Shown: in pieces, positions 24,537 to 34,438 of the stretch
Layout: every line of letters starts with the position of its first letter
How positions within the stretch are numbered: the stretch's first letter is position 1
Source: Acholeplasmatales bacterium
GTDB lineage: Bacteria; Bacillota_I; Bacilli_A; Izemoplasmatales; Izemoplasmataceae
DNA length: 64,000 nt
Direction of reading: 5' to 3'
Assembly (NCBI GenBank): GCA_007694145.1
Contig: RECF01000078.1
Location: 1-64,000 of the forward strand
The notes under the pieces: generated by a model
Told to the model about the DNA's origin: nothing
The model's database searches: none
Seen by the model: only the letters and a program-made list of their open reading frames with translations
Translations under genes and position numbers: made by a program

Positions 24537-25438
24537 CCATCAAACCACTGAACGGCCAAACCATCACACCCGGTACAGTAGCGGGTATCGGTTTTTTTGA
24601 CGGGCTGCACCGAGCCCATCAAGTGTTGATCGAAACGACCATCGCACAGGCACGGTCTACAAACCGTCCGGCGGCCGTCATCACGTTTGATGTGCATCCG
24701 AAAAGTGTGTTGCTTGACTTAGACTATCAATATATCACACCCATAGATAAGAAAATCAAACTGCTTAAAGCGTTTGAACTTGACACCATCTATGTCATCG
24801 AGTTTGACAAGCAAAAGGCCAGCTTGACTCCTAAAGCCTTCATTGACACGTATTTGCATGGGTTGAGTGCCCTAGTTTGTGGTTTTGATTTCCATTTCGG
24901 TGTGCGGGGATCGGGCAATGTTGAGACACTGCGTGCCGCATCGAGATTTGCGACTATTGTGCTTGAACCGATGCTTCACGATGGTTTTAAGATCGGCAGT
25001 ACACACATTCGTGATTTGATTGCCGGGGGTCATGTCGATAGCGTGCCTGAAACGCTTAACCGTTTCTACAGTCTTGAAGGGACCGTCATCCATGGCGAGA
25101 AGAAAGGCCGGGAGATTGGATACCCAACCGCCAACCTTGATACAGGCAGTTATTTGATTCCCAAGAAAGGCGTCTATGCGACCCAAACACGACGCGGTGA
25201 CCGCTGGTATCGTTCGATGGCCACCATCGGCCACAATCCGACCCTAAACCGCAACAACGCTTTGAGTGTGGAAACGTACTTGTTCGATTTCGACGATAAC
25301 TTGTATGGAGAAACCATAGAGGTACGTTTTCTCAAACGTTTACGTGATGAACAAAAGTTCCCTGATGTAGCGGCCTTGATTGCTCAGATTGACAAGGATG
25401 CGGTCATCGCACTCGATATCATCAAAAAACATGAATAA
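24533..25438 (+). CDS. ribF: bifunctional riboflavin kinase/FAD synthetase
   Basis: RibF makes FMN from riboflavin and then FAD. The 301-residue protein has the adenylyltransferase motif GFFDGLHRAHQ near its start and the kinase motif GYPTANL at about residue 200. It is coupled to truB (ATGA). Its product is the cofactor needed by the FMN-binding protein at 18712. Confidence 0.96.
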   Translation: MTIKPLNGQTITPGTVAGIGFFDGLHRAHQVLIETTIAQARSTNRPAAVITFDVHPKSVLLDLDYQYITPIDKKIKLLKAFELDTIYVIEFDKQKASLTPKAFIDTYLHGLSALVCGFDFHFGVRGSGNVETLRAASRFATIVLEPMLHDGFKIGSTHIRDLIAGGHVDSVPETLNRFYSLEGTVIHGEKKGREIGYPTANLDTGSYLIPKKGVYATQTRRGDRWYRSMATIGHNPTLNRNNALSVETYLFDFDDNLYGETIEVRFLKRLRDEQKFPDVAALIAQIDKDAVIALDIIKKHE

Positions 25439-25441
25439 CGC

Positions 25442-25469
25442 TTGCACGGTCAGAAAAATGTGCTATAAT
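25442..25469 (+). promoter_or_regulatory. promoter of rpsO
   Basis: TTGCAC at 25442-25447 and TATAAT at 25464-25469, spaced by 16 bases with a TG extension. Confidence 0.75.
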
Positions 25470-25475
25470 AATAGT

Positions 25476-25552
25476 CGCGCCTGTTTCATGGATTGTCGGG
25501 TCTCCGTCGACTTTCTGGGATACAGGTAAGATAAAAAAAAGGAGGAGCTATC
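25476..25552 (+). promoter_or_regulatory. structured rpsO leader, possible S15 autoregulation
   Basis: The leader of about 75 bases can pair CCTGT (25480-25484) with ACAGG (25522-25526) and GTCG (25495-25498) with CGAC (25508-25511) before the AAAAGGAGG site. In several bacteria protein S15 binds such leaders to shut off its own translation. Whether this one binds S15 is inferred. Confidence 0.4.
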
Positions 25553-25822
25553 ATGGCATTGACCAAAGAACAGAAGAAAAACTTAGTTGAGACATTCCGT
25601 CAAAAAGAAGGCGACACAGGATCATCTGAGATTCAAATCGCGATTTTGACACATGAAATCCGTGAGTTGAATGAGCATTTGAAAATCCATAAGCATGACC
25701 ATCATTCCCGTCGCGGTCTACTCAAAAAAGTCGGACATCGACGCAATTTGATGAAGTACTTGAACAAGCAAGACCCTGAGCGTTACCAAGATATGATTAA
25801 AAAACTTGGCTTGCGCCGCTAA
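25553..25822 (+). CDS. rpsO: 30S ribosomal protein S15
   Basis: The 89-residue protein matches S15 along its full length, including [11 protein letters not shown] and the [17 protein letters not shown] segment that contacts 16S rRNA. It binds the central domain early in small-subunit assembly. AGGAGG precedes the ATG, and a strong terminator follows. Confidence 0.98.
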   Translation: MALTKEQKKNLVETFRQKEGDTGSSEIQIAILTHEIRELNEHLKIHKHDHHSRRGLLKKVGHRRNLMKYLNKQDPERYQDMIKKLGLRR

Positions 25823-25839
25823 AAATCAGACAGTACAAG

Positions 25840-25868
25840 GCATCGGAAGTCATCCGGTGCTTTTTTTT
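25840..25868 (+). terminator. intrinsic terminator of rpsO
   Basis: GCATCGGA pairs with TCCGGTGC (one G-U) around AGTCA, followed by eight T. Confidence 0.85.
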
Positions 25869-25943
25869 GCTTCGACGATCTTAGTAATTTACTAAGGGTG
25901 TCTTTTGTTTCAATGAAAACAGCTTTAAATGTCAGGCAGATTG

Positions 25944-25952
25944 TTCTATAAT
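25944..25952 (+). promoter_or_regulatory. -10 element of the AI-2E-type transporter gene
   Basis: TATAAT at 25947-25952, 33 bases before the start, without a clear -35. Confidence 0.5.
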
Positions 25953-25984
25953 GGAAGAGACATCCGATAAGTGAGGTTATAGCT

Positions 25985-27112
25985 ATGTTAAGTAAAGAAA
26001 AAAGACTCAATTTGGCCATCAATCTTGGCATAGTCGTTTTGGTGCTAACCATTTTGCTGCTGGTGCGCGAGATTTTCGGCCGTGCCATCGGTTTATTTAT
26101 GACCGCCTTCATCGCCATTTTGCTGCCATTTTCCATCGCTTTATTCATCAGTTATCTGATTGCGCCTATTTTCAAGCTGCTTGAAAAGCACTTGCGTCAG
26201 CGCAACCGGATGATCAATATCGGTCTTGTTTTTGCCGGAACACTTGTTGTGCTCGTACTATTTGGACGGTTTGCCGGGCTGTTGATTTATGAACAAGGTG
26301 TGGCTTTTATCGAGAACGACTGGCCACGGGTCGTCGATTATTTTGACAACCTGTTCACACAAGATGCGCCGTTTGCTACAGTGTATCGGTGGATTGTCGC
26401 CAATGTTCGAATCGGCGAGACAGAAAAAATCAGTTTGAACTTAATCGCCATCTTCCAAAGTATCACCTTAATCATTATTACCATCGTCTTGGTCCCGGTG
26501 TTTTTATTCTTTCTATTGCATGACCGGCAGCGCATCTTTAAAAGTCTAATTATTTTCATACCGAAGAAGTATCGCATGGATACCATCGAACTGACTAAAC
26601 GGGCAAATCGTGTCGTCGAGGAATACTTCAACGGACGGTTCATCACCATGTTCGTCATGGCGGTGGTTTTCACGGTTGTCTTTTTTATCCTCGGTTTTCG
26701 TGAGCGTAGCGTACTATTTGGATTCATGCTTGGCTTCTTCGACATTGTGCCATACGTTGGTCCGTTCATCGCCATCATCTTGCCGGTGCTCTATAGCTTG
26801 ACAGAGACGGATACGCTGATGTTTGGCTCGTACGCACCGTTGGCGATTTTGATCATCAACGTCATCGGTCAAATGATCCAAAACAATGTTGCACAGCCAT
26901 TGATCATGGGGCGTGAAACGAAGATCCATCCCTTGCTTGTATTGAGTGCTTTCGTCTTTTTCGGTTACCTTTTTGGTATCGTCGGTTTGATTTTGGCTAT
27001 TCCGATTACTGGGACCATCAAGACAACCTTCTTGTATATCCGTGAGAAACACGATGATAAAATAGAGCTTGACGAGGCAGAAAAGTCAAAGATTGATGAA
27101 GCGACAGTTTAA
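25985..27112 (+). CDS. AI-2E family transporter (PerM/YtvI type)
   Basis: A 375-residue protein with about eight membrane helices and a long extracellular loop after the third. The late FFDIVPYVGPFIAII segment and the C-terminal PLIMGRETKIHPL segment are the hallmarks of the family. Members export autoinducer-2 or act as sodium/proton antiporters; the substrate cannot be read from sequence. GAGGTT precedes the ATG. It stands between rpsO and the DUF5698 gene with its own promoter. Confidence 0.88.
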   Translation: MLSKEKRLNLAINLGIVVLVLTILLLVREIFGRAIGLFMTAFIAILLPFSIALFISYLIAPIFKLLEKHLRQRNRMINIGLVFAGTLVVLVLFGRFAGLLIYEQGVAFIENDWPRVVDYFDNLFTQDAPFATVYRWIVANVRIGETEKISLNLIAIFQSITLIIITIVLVPVFLFFLLHDRQRIFKSLIIFIPKKYRMDTIELTKRANRVVEEYFNGRFITMFVMAVVFTVVFFILGFRERSVLFGFMLGFFDIVPYVGPFIAIILPVLYSLTETDTLMFGSYAPLAILIINVIGQMIQNNVAQPLIMGRETKIHPLLVLSAFVFFGYLFGIVGLILAIPITGTIKTTFLYIREKHDDKIELDEAEKSKIDEATV

Positions 27113-27205
27113 TCAATTTCCATGCATCATAAAAAGCGCTTATCAAGGTACGATCGATGCAAATTACACAGCAACCCATAACCATCAAAAAAGGAGAGGT
27201 TTCCC

Positions 27206-27748
27206 TTGTCCGATTTCCTGAGTACGTTACCACCGCTACTCGTTTATTTCTTGATTTTTGTGGTCAAGCTTATAGAAGTTTCCATGGCTGTCGTGCGGAT
27301 CGTGTTGATCACGAAAGGGGAAAAACTTAAAGGTGCCGTGATCGGTTTTTTTGAAGTGATTATCTGGGTCATTGTCGCAGCGACCGTCATCACTGATATT
27401 ACCAATGATCCGTTTAAAGTCGTTGTTTATGCATTAGCCTTCGCGATCGGAAATTATGTTGGTTCGCTCATCGAGAAAAAGATGGCCTTAGGAACTGTCA
27501 AGGTAGAAGCCATAGTCAAGAAAATTCACGGAAAACAACTGTCAGGTGAGTTAAGGCAGATGGGTTTCGCGGTGACCGCAGTCGATGCTTATGGTCGTGA
27601 CGATCGTAAAGAGGTATTGTTTTTACATGTGCCGAGGCGCCGGGTCAAAGAAACGATTCATGTCATTAAATCGTTTCAAAAAGATGTGGTTATTACCGTC
27701 AATGATATTCGACCTATCTATGGAGGACATGGCATCCTTCGTAAGTAA
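27206..27748 (+). CDS. DUF5698/DUF2179 (UPF0316) membrane protein
   Basis: A 180-residue protein with three N-terminal membrane segments (about 8-28, 40-62 and 66-85) and a C-terminal soluble DUF2179-like domain of about 80 residues. The order matches the UPF0316 group, whose role is unclear. The start is a TTG with AAGGAGAGG seven bases before it; no ATG lies near the correct N-terminus. A hairpin terminator follows. Confidence 0.85.
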   Translation: MSDFLSTLPPLLVYFLIFVVKLIEVSMAVVRIVLITKGEKLKGAVIGFFEVIIWVIVAATVITDITNDPFKVVVYALAFAIGNYVGSLIEKKMALGTVKVEAIVKKIHGKQLSGELRQMGFAVTAVDAYGRDDRKEVLFLHVPRRRVKETIHVIKSFQKDVVITVNDIRPIYGGHGILRK

Positions 27749-27762
27749 TAAACGCAAAGATT

Positions 27763-27784
27763 AAGCGGGATTTTCTCGCTTTTT
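27763..27784 (+). terminator. hairpin terminator
   Basis: AAGCGGGA pairs with TCTCGCTT (one G-U) around three T, followed by T residues. Confidence 0.6.
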
Positions 27785-27858
27785 CTATACTTAAAAGCAA
27801 AATTATGTTATGATAATATATTGTAGAAAATATAGAGAAGAGAAGAGGAAGAAATCCT

Positions 27859-30051
27859 ATGAGTGAAGCCAAAATTTTCACATTTGACTTCAATGGCAAG
27901 ACACTCACCGTTGAAATCGGTGGTGTCGCCAAGCAGGCAACTGCTGCAGCACTTGTCCGTTATGCGGATACGGCAGTTTTGTCAGTGACCCAAGCATCAA
28001 AAGAACCGTCCACGTTACCCTTCTTCCCGTTGATGGTCATGTATACGGAAAAACTGTATGCAGCTGGAAAAATCCCCGGTGGATTTTTCAAAAGAGAAGG
28101 TAGACCCTCTGAAAAAGAAACATTGACCGCACGTCTGATTGACCGCCCCTTGCGTCCCTTGTTTCCAGATGGGTTCAAAAATGACATCCAAGTCATCAAT
28201 ACTGTCTTAAGTGCATCGACGGAAGATTCGCCTTCGATGACGGCGATGTTCGGAAGTAGCTTGACCCTTGCGTTAAGCCCCATGCCTTTTGGCGGTCCCA
28301 TTGCAGGGGTGACGGTCGGTCGCATTGACGGCGAGTTTGTTGTCAATCCTTCGGAAGAAGACCTAGAAACATCAGACATCGACCTCATTGTTGCCGGTAC
28401 TGAAGACGCCATCAACATGGTTGAAGCCGGCGCACACGAAGTGACCGAAGAAGAGATGCTCGATGCGATGATGTTCGGCCATGAATGGATCAAGAAGTTG
28501 GTTCGGTTTCAAAAAGAAATCATCGCTGAGTGCGGTCAAGAAAAAGTCGAGTTTGTGCCGGAAGCACCCAACGCACAGATGCAAGCCTTTATTGATACAC
28601 ATGCTAGGGAGAACTTGGTCCAAGCAGCACGTATCCACGACCGTGAAGAACGTAAATTAGCCATAAAAGCGGTTCAAGCAGTGATTGAGGAAGGCCTTGA
28701 ACCACAACTTGAAGCGCTTGATACGGAAACACGTCAGAAAACCATCAAGCAAGCGCATAACATGATGGATGACATTGTCAAGGCTGAAGTCAGACGTCAA
28801 ATTATCGAAGAAAAAGTCCGTCCTGATGGACGCGACCTCCATGAAATTCGTGCACTCAAATCGGAAGTTGACCTGTTTGTAAGAACACACGGTAGTGCGA
28901 TGTTCACACGCGGACAGACGCAAGCACTCTCGATTACGACACTGGGTGCCCTTGGGGAACATCAAATCATTGATGGCCTCGGAGAAGAGGACTACAAACG
29001 CTTCATGTTGCACTACAACTTTCCACCATACAGTGTGGGAGAAAATGGTCGTTACGGGCCACCTGGACGCCGGGAAATCGGTCATGGTGTCTTAGGTGAG
29101 CGGGCACTCCTGATGGTTTTGCCCAATGAAGAAGACTTCCCCTACACCGTTCGCGTCGTATCTGAGATTCTTGAAAGCAATGGTTCTACCAGCCAAGCAT
29201 CGATTTGTGCGGCCTGCATGAGCTTGATGGCCGCTGGAGTACCACTCAAAGCACCCGTTGCCGGTATTGCGATGGGTCTCATCCAAGAAGGCGATGTCAA
29301 TCGAGTTCTTTCCGACATTCAAGGTCTTGAGGACCATCTCGGTGACATGGATTTCAAAGTAGCCGGCTCAAAAAATGGGATTACGGCACTGCAAATGGAC
29401 ATCAAGATTGAGGGCTTGTCGAAAGACATTCTCCAAACAGCACTCGAGCAAGCACGCGAAGGCCGCTTGGCCATTCTTGAAAACATGCTTGCGGCCATTC
29501 CCGAACCACGTAAGGAAGTTTCCAAGTACGCGCCGAAAGTCAAGATTTTGTTCATTAGTCCTGATAAAATCCGGGATGTCATTGGTCCAGGTGGCAAGGT
29601 GATTGCAAAAATCATCGAAGAGTGTGACGATGTCAAGATTGATATCGAACAAGACGGTCGCGTCACTGTCATGCATACTGAACTGCCTCCGATCGATAAG
29701 GCTGTCAAACGGATTGAAGAGATTGTCAAAGTCGCCGAAATCGGTGAAATATATGAAGGCAAAGTTGTTCGGATTGAAAAGTTTGGTTGTTTCGTTGAGT
29801 TGTGGCCCGGTACGGATGGTTTATGCCACATTTCTAAGCTAGACCATCAACGTGTCAACCGCGTTGAAGACGTCGTGAAGCTATACGACCGTATCAAAGT
29901 CAAGGTCATTGGCATCGATGATCGGGGTCGCATTGATTTATCCCACGCGGCCGTCAAACCCAAACCCGACAATTTACCACCTCAACAAGAACGTAGCAGT
30001 CAAGGACCCAGTCGTCCGCCACGTCGTCCGCAGAGACGTAAAGACAGTTAA
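27859..30051 (+). CDS. pnp: polynucleotide phosphorylase
   Basis: PNPase degrades RNA from the 3' end using phosphate and takes part in mRNA turnover. The 730-residue protein has two RNase PH domains, a KH domain starting near residue 561 ([12 protein letters not shown]) and an S1 domain near 632 ending in a Pro/Arg-rich tail. GAGGAAG lies before the ATG. rnpB begins 18 bases after its stop. Confidence 0.98.
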   Translation: MSEAKIFTFDFNGKTLTVEIGGVAKQATAAALVRYADTAVLSVTQASKEPSTLPFFPLMVMYTEKLYAAGKIPGGFFKREGRPSEKETLTARLIDRPLRPLFPDGFKNDIQVINTVLSASTEDSPSMTAMFGSSLTLALSPMPFGGPIAGVTVGRIDGEFVVNPSEEDLETSDIDLIVAGTEDAINMVEAGAHEVTEEEMLDAMMFGHEWIKKLVRFQKEIIAECGQEKVEFVPEAPNAQMQAFIDTHARENLVQAARIHDREERKLAIKAVQAVIEEGLEPQLEALDTETRQKTIKQAHNMMDDIVKAEVRRQIIEEKVRPDGRDLHEIRALKSEVDLFVRTHGSAMFTRGQTQALSITTLGALGEHQIIDGLGEEDYKRFMLHYNFPPYSVGENGRYGPPGRREIGHGVLGERALLMVLPNEEDFPYTVRVVSEILESNGSTSQASICAACMSLMAAGVPLKAPVAGIAMGLIQEGDVNRVLSDIQGLEDHLGDMDFKVAGSKNGITALQMDIKIEGLSKDILQTALEQAREGRLAILENMLAAIPEPRKEVSKYAPKVKILFISPDKIRDVIGPGGKVIAKIIEECDDVKIDIEQDGRVTVMHTELPPIDKAVKRIEEIVKVAEIGEIYEGKVVRIEKFGCFVELWPGTDGLCHISKLDHQRVNRVEDVVKLYDRIKVKVIGIDDRGRIDLSHAAVKPKPDNLPPQQERSSQGPSRPPRRPQRRKDS

Positions 30052-30053
30052 CG

Positions 30054-30062
30054 TGTTATAAT
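30054..30062 (+). promoter_or_regulatory. extended -10 promoter of rnpB
   Basis: TGT plus TATAAT (30057-30062) begins just after the pnp stop codon and lies seven bases before the predicted RNA 5' end. Confidence 0.65.
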
Positions 30063-30068
30063 GGAATC

Positions 30069-30428
30069 GATCAGACATTCCGGACAGCCGAGCACATTGC
30101 CTTACATGTGTTAGGAAAGTCCATGCTAGCACAGGCTGTGATGCCTGTAGTGATTGTGATAGCGGAAACCATAACGCTATGCACCTCATTCGAGGTGACG
30201 GCTGGGTACGCACCTGTCAAATGGTGTCAAGCCCTTTAAAAGTGCCACAGAGACGAGCTTGTCTGGAAACGGACGAGGTGGAACGGGTAAACCCCACAAG
30301 CTAGAAACCCAAATTTTGGTAGGGGCACCCTTCAAGAGGAAACGAACTTGCGAAGGGGCGACGATATGTCGCAGATAAATGGCTGTCGCCGGAAACGGTA
30401 CAGAACATGGCTTACAAGAATGCTGATC
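30069..30428 (+). ncRNA. rnpB: RNase P RNA
   Basis: The catalytic RNA that trims the 5' leader of tRNA precursors. Visible marks are the conserved AGGAAAGTCCATGCT segment (about 30112-30126), GGGTAAACCCC (about 30285), and the 3' segment AGAACATGGCTTACA. The ends pair as helix P1: GATCAGACATTC (30069-30080) with GAATGCTGATC (30418-30428), leaving one bulged A. The exact ends are predicted from this pairing and the promoter. A terminator follows within three bases. Confidence 0.95.
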
Positions 30429-30430
30429 AT

Positions 30431-30457
30431 AAAAAGACGCTTATCAGGCGTCTTTTT
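30431..30457 (+). terminator. intrinsic terminator of rnpB
   Basis: AAAAAGACGC pairs with GCGTCTTTTT around a seven-base loop. Confidence 0.85.
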
Positions 30458-30469
30458 ACATGATTTAAA

Positions 30470-30498
30470 TTGAAAAAATGTGTGTTTCATTGTACAAT
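30470..30498 (+). promoter_or_regulatory. promoter of lepA
   Basis: TTGAAA at 30470-30475 and TACAAT at 30493-30498 with a 17-base spacer. Confidence 0.75.
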
Positions 30499-30526
30499 GA
30501 TTAGTGCGTTTGAAAGGAAGATCACC

Positions 30527-32359
30527 ATGTCTAAAACGTTGGACTATCAAGCGATACGAGATCGTCAGCAACGTATCCGCAACTTTTCCATCATTGCTCA
30601 TATCGATCATGGAAAAAGTACCTTGGCCGACCGCATACTCGAACATACCAAGTCCATCACCGCGCGCGAAATGCGTGAGCAATTGCTAGATTCGATGGAT
30701 CTAGAACGTGAACGCGGCATTACCATCAAGTTGAATGCCGTGCAAATCAACTATGAACATCTCGATGGCAAGACGTATATTTTCCATTTGATTGATACAC
30801 CGGGACATGTTGATTTCACTTATGAAGTCTCAAGAAGTTTGGCGGCTTGTGAAGGCGCCCTTCTTGTCGTGGATGCCGCACAAGGCATCGAAGCGCAAAC
30901 ATTGGCGAACGTCTATTTGGCCATTGACAATGACCTCGAAATACTGCCCGTCATCAACAAAATCGATTTGCCCAGCGCCGATATTCCCAAAGTGCGCAAA
31001 GACATTGAAGACATCATCGGTCTAGATGCCAGTGATGCTGTGTTGGCCAGTGCGAAGGAAGGCATCGGTATTGAGGCCATTCTTGATCAAGTCATCGCCA
31101 AAGTACCAGCGCCCTCAGGGGATCCTGAAGCCCCATTGAAAGCGTTGATTTTCGACTCATTCTATGACCCGTATCGCGGTATTGTGCCCTCCATCAGGAT
31201 TGTTGATGGAACCATCATGAAAGGTGAACGCATCAAAATGATGGCCAGCGGCAAGACTTTTGAAGTGATTGAAGTCGGTGTGACCACGCCCAAGCAGGAA
31301 AAACGCGACTATTTGGCACCGGGTGATGTTGGCTATCTCACCGCGGCAATCAAAAATGTCGAAGATGTCAGGGTGGGTGATACGATTACACGTGCTCATA
31401 ACAGCGCGCTCAAAGCGTTGCCTGGCTACCGAAAACTCAACCCGATGGTTTTTTGCGGGTTATTCCCCATCGATTCGAACGACTATGATGATTTGCGTGA
31501 AGCCCTCGAACGTCTAAAACTTAATGATGCGAGTTTATTGTTTGAACCGGAGACATCTCAAGCACTCGGATTTGGTTTTCGTATCGGGTTTTTAGGGATG
31601 CTGCACATGGAAATTATCCAGGCACGCATCGATCGCGAGTTTGACATTCCCCTTATCGCCACGGCACCTAGTGTGATTTATCATGTCTATTTTGATAATG
31701 GTGAGAAAGTTGCGATCGACAATCCGGTCAACCTTCCTCAAGTTCAATACATCAACCGGATTGAGGAACCTTTTGTGGTGGCGACGTTGTTGACACCTAA
31801 AGAGTTTGTTGGCAATGTCATGGAACTTTGCCAAAACAAGCGGGGCCTATTTAAAGATATGCAATACCTTGGTGATACCCGTGTACAGTTGACGTACCAC
31901 TTGCCACTGCTTGAGATTGTCTATGACTTTTTTGACAAACTCAAATCATGCAGCAAAGGTTATGCCTCGCTAGATTACGAGTTTCATGACTATAAACCAA
32001 GCCATCTGGTGAAGATGGACATTTTGATTAATGGCGAGACCGTTGATGCTTTATCGACCATCGTTCATCGTGATTTTGCCTACCGACGCGGCAAGGCGAT
32101 TACGGATAAACTGAAAGATTTGATTCCTAGACAAATGTTTGAAATACCCATCCAAGCCGCGCTTGGCAGCAAAGTCATTGCGAGAAGTACGATTCGGGCT
32201 TTGCGGAAAAACGTTATTGCCAAATGTTATGGCGGCGACATTAGCCGTAAGAAGAAGTTGCTTGAAAAGCAAAAAGAGGGCAAGAAACGGATGAAAAGCG
32301 TCGGCAATGTCGATGTGCCTCAAGAGGCGTTCTTGTCGGTCCTTTCTTTGGACGATTAA
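30527..32359 (+). CDS. lepA: elongation factor 4
   Basis: LepA is a ribosome-bound GTPase linked to initiation and recovery of stalled ribosomes. The 610-residue protein has the G1 motif AHIDHGKST at residues 24-32, DTPGH for G3 and NKIDLP for G4, and the LepA-specific C-terminal domain. AAAGGAAG six bases before ATG 30527 fixes the start; an upstream in-frame codon at 30470 overlaps the promoter. hemW follows after 56 bases, the usual Bacillota order. Confidence 0.98.
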   Translation: MSKTLDYQAIRDRQQRIRNFSIIAHIDHGKSTLADRILEHTKSITAREMREQLLDSMDLERERGITIKLNAVQINYEHLDGKTYIFHLIDTPGHVDFTYEVSRSLAACEGALLVVDAAQGIEAQTLANVYLAIDNDLEILPVINKIDLPSADIPKVRKDIEDIIGLDASDAVLASAKEGIGIEAILDQVIAKVPAPSGDPEAPLKALIFDSFYDPYRGIVPSIRIVDGTIMKGERIKMMASGKTFEVIEVGVTTPKQEKRDYLAPGDVGYLTAAIKNVEDVRVGDTITRAHNSALKALPGYRKLNPMVFCGLFPIDSNDYDDLREALERLKLNDASLLFEPETSQALGFGFRIGFLGMLHMEIIQARIDREFDIPLIATAPSVIYHVYFDNGEKVAIDNPVNLPQVQYINRIEEPFVVATLLTPKEFVGNVMELCQNKRGLFKDMQYLGDTRVQLTYHLPLLEIVYDFFDKLKSCSKGYASLDYEFHDYKPSHLVKMDILINGETVDALSTIVHRDFAYRRGKAITDKLKDLIPRQMFEIPIQAALGSKVIARSTIRALRKNVIAKCYGGDISRKKKLLEKQKEGKKRMKSVGNVDVPQEAFLSVLSLDD

Positions 32360-32415
32360 TCAAATCGATCCGTTAGTTTGTGACCTGAGGAACGCATGAA
32401 GGGAGAGACAAACCG

Positions 32416-33522
32416 ATGCGTGGTTTATATGTTCATATCCCATTTTGTCGTACTATCTGTACGTATTGTGATTTTGTCAAGGAAGTGGGTACCCTGCAAA
32501 AACGGGGCCGTTATCTTGAAGCCTTGATGAAGGAAATTGTTATGGTCGAAGCGAGCTTGTCTGATGTTCAAACGCTTTATTTTGGCGGGGGCACGCCGAG
32601 TTTATATGACCCTGAAGCACTCAAAATCCTGTTGCAAACCATCCATGCGCGGGTTGATCCAAAACACGTGGTTGAAACAACGATTGAATGCAACCCTGAA
32701 GATGTGACAGCATCGTTTGCGCAGGGAATCAAGGCACTGGGTATTGACCGGGTCAGCCTTGGCGTGCAAACCTTTCAACCAACGCTTCTAGACTTTTTAC
32801 ATCGCAAACATACCGCCGAGACGGCCATCAATGCGATGCGTCATTTGCGCCTGGCCGGGTTCACTCGAATCAGTATCGACATGATTTCTGGCTTGATGGG
32901 TCAAACCATGCCGATGCTTGAGGATGATTTGAAACAGTTGTTGCACCTAGAGCCAGACCACGTTTCCTACTACAGTTTGATTCTTGAGGAAAACACGCGC
33001 TTATGGCATCTTATGCGCCGCGGGTTGGTCACGCCCATAGATGAAGACCTTGAGGCGGATATGATTGAAACTGTCGTCCAAACTTTGAAGCATGCCGGTT
33101 ATGAGCACTATGAAATCAGCAATTTCGCTCGCCCAAATCAAGCATCGAGACACAACTTGTTGTACTGGCAAGATGAAGACTATGTTGGTGTCGGAGCAGG
33201 TGCGCATGGGCGAATCGGTGCAAAGCGACACGAAAACATCCATTCGGTCAAGCATTACATTGAAGCGATAGAGGCCGGTCGATTGCCAAGGGTGCGCACC
33301 GTGCCTGTTGAAGGGATGAAAGAGGCGTTGATGATGGGGCTGCGCCTCACGCGCGGTGTGTCCCTTGAACAACTTGAGAAGCGCTATGGACAACCCGTCT
33401 ATGCCACACACCCCCGCTTACTTGAAGCGAGGCAGCTTGGCTTGCTTGAAGAGGTTGCCGGTTTCTTGCGTTTTACATCCAGAGGTCGCATGCTTGGCAA
33501 TGAAGTCTTGACACGATTGTGA
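32416..33522 (+). CDS. hemW: radical SAM coproporphyrinogen III oxidase-like HemW
   Basis: HemW is a radical SAM protein that binds heme and is thought to act as a heme chaperone; it is often mislabelled as an oxygen-independent oxidase. The 368-residue protein has C11, C15 and C18 (CxxxCxxC) for the iron-sulfur cluster, then YFGGGTPS. The C-terminal HemW domain is complete. AGGGAGAG precedes the ATG. xerD begins ten bases later. Confidence 0.92.
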   Translation: MRGLYVHIPFCRTICTYCDFVKEVGTLQKRGRYLEALMKEIVMVEASLSDVQTLYFGGGTPSLYDPEALKILLQTIHARVDPKHVVETTIECNPEDVTASFAQGIKALGIDRVSLGVQTFQPTLLDFLHRKHTAETAINAMRHLRLAGFTRISIDMISGLMGQTMPMLEDDLKQLLHLEPDHVSYYSLILEENTRLWHLMRRGLVTPIDEDLEADMIETVVQTLKHAGYEHYEISNFARPNQASRHNLLYWQDEDYVGVGAGAHGRIGAKRHENIHSVKHYIEAIEAGRLPRVRTVPVEGMKEALMMGLRLTRGVSLEQLEKRYGQPVYATHPRLLEARQLGLLEEVAGFLRFTSRGRMLGNEVLTRL

Positions 33523-33532
33523 GGGAGGTTCC

Positions 33533-34435
33533 ATGTTAGAACAGCTCTTAAAGGAATACGAGTATGAACTCAAGTCGTCCCATACGTTGTCAGAATCTAG
33601 CATCAAAGCGTACATGAGTGATTTGCGACATTATACAGCATATCTTAAGTTCCGTTTAATCAAGCATCCAGCAGATGTGAACAAGCAAGTCCTGCAGTCG
33701 TATTTGATGACTTTACGAAAAAAACACCGCAGCGCAGCAACGATTAGTCGCAAACTGAGTGCGATAAAAAAGTTTCATCACTACTTGTTGCAAGAAAAAA
33801 TAGTGGATGAGAATGTTTTGCTGACCATCAACCGACCTAAACAAGGCAAACGGCTACCTGTCGTACTCAGCCTTGAAGAAATCGAGGCATTGATTGCGGC
33901 GGCACGCGGTGACACGCCGCTGAAAATCCGTAATTTGGCGATGATCGAGTTGCTTTATGGATCCGGTTTGCGCATTTCTGAGTTGCTGGAGCTTAAAACC
34001 GAGGATTTACATATCAACATGGGTTTCATCACTGTCACGGGCAAAGGTTCGAAAGAACGGATTGTACCGATTGGTTCAGAAGCAGCCAAAGCGCTGAAAA
34101 AATATCTTGAAGCCGCAAGGATCACCTTAAGCAAAGCATCGACCCCTTTTGTCTTTTTGAATCGATTTGGTCAACCGATGAGCCGGATAGGCTTTTACCA
34201 GATTCTCAAGGAGTTAGCCTTAGCGGCAAACCTTGGCAAAGATGTCAGTCCGCATACCCTCCGCCACAGTTTTGCCACCCACCTTCTTGAGGCGGGTGTC
34301 GATTTACGCTATGTACAAGAGATGCTCGGGCACAGTGACGTGGCGACAACGGAACTTTATACGCATTTAAGCAAAAAGCAACTGATTGCCGTCTATGACA
34401 TGCACCATCCCTATGCACGCAAGAAGGAGGAATAA
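33533..34435 (+). CDS. xerD: tyrosine site-specific recombinase XerD-type
   Basis: A 300-residue recombinase with an N-terminal core-binding domain (about 1-95) and a catalytic domain. The active-site residues are visible: R in GSGLRISE (about 146), H and R in HTLRHSF (about 240-243), a later H in LGHSDVATTE and the Y in LYTHL (about 276). Length and position beside deoB match the chromosomal XerD of Bacillota, so it is probably the dimer-resolution enzyme and not a mobile-element integrase. GGGAGG precedes the ATG. Confidence 0.9.
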   Translation: MLEQLLKEYEYELKSSHTLSESSIKAYMSDLRHYTAYLKFRLIKHPADVNKQVLQSYLMTLRKKHRSAATISRKLSAIKKFHHYLLQEKIVDENVLLTINRPKQGKRLPVVLSLEEIEALIAAARGDTPLKIRNLAMIELLYGSGLRISELLELKTEDLHINMGFITVTGKGSKERIVPIGSEAAKALKKYLEAARITLSKASTPFVFLNRFGQPMSRIGFYQILKELALAANLGKDVSPHTLRHSFATHLLEAGVDLRYVQEMLGHSDVATTELYTHLSKKQLIAVYDMHHPYARKKEE

Positions 34436-34438
34436 GTC

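Noticed and set aside
27206-27208. Doubt about the TTG start of the DUF5698 gene
   Set aside because: AAGGAGAGG is at the right distance and no ATG fits the membrane-helix start, so TTG is accepted.
33533-34435. Mobile-element integrase
   Set aside because: Length, order beside deoB and housekeeping surroundings fit chromosomal XerD; no att sites or phage genes are near.
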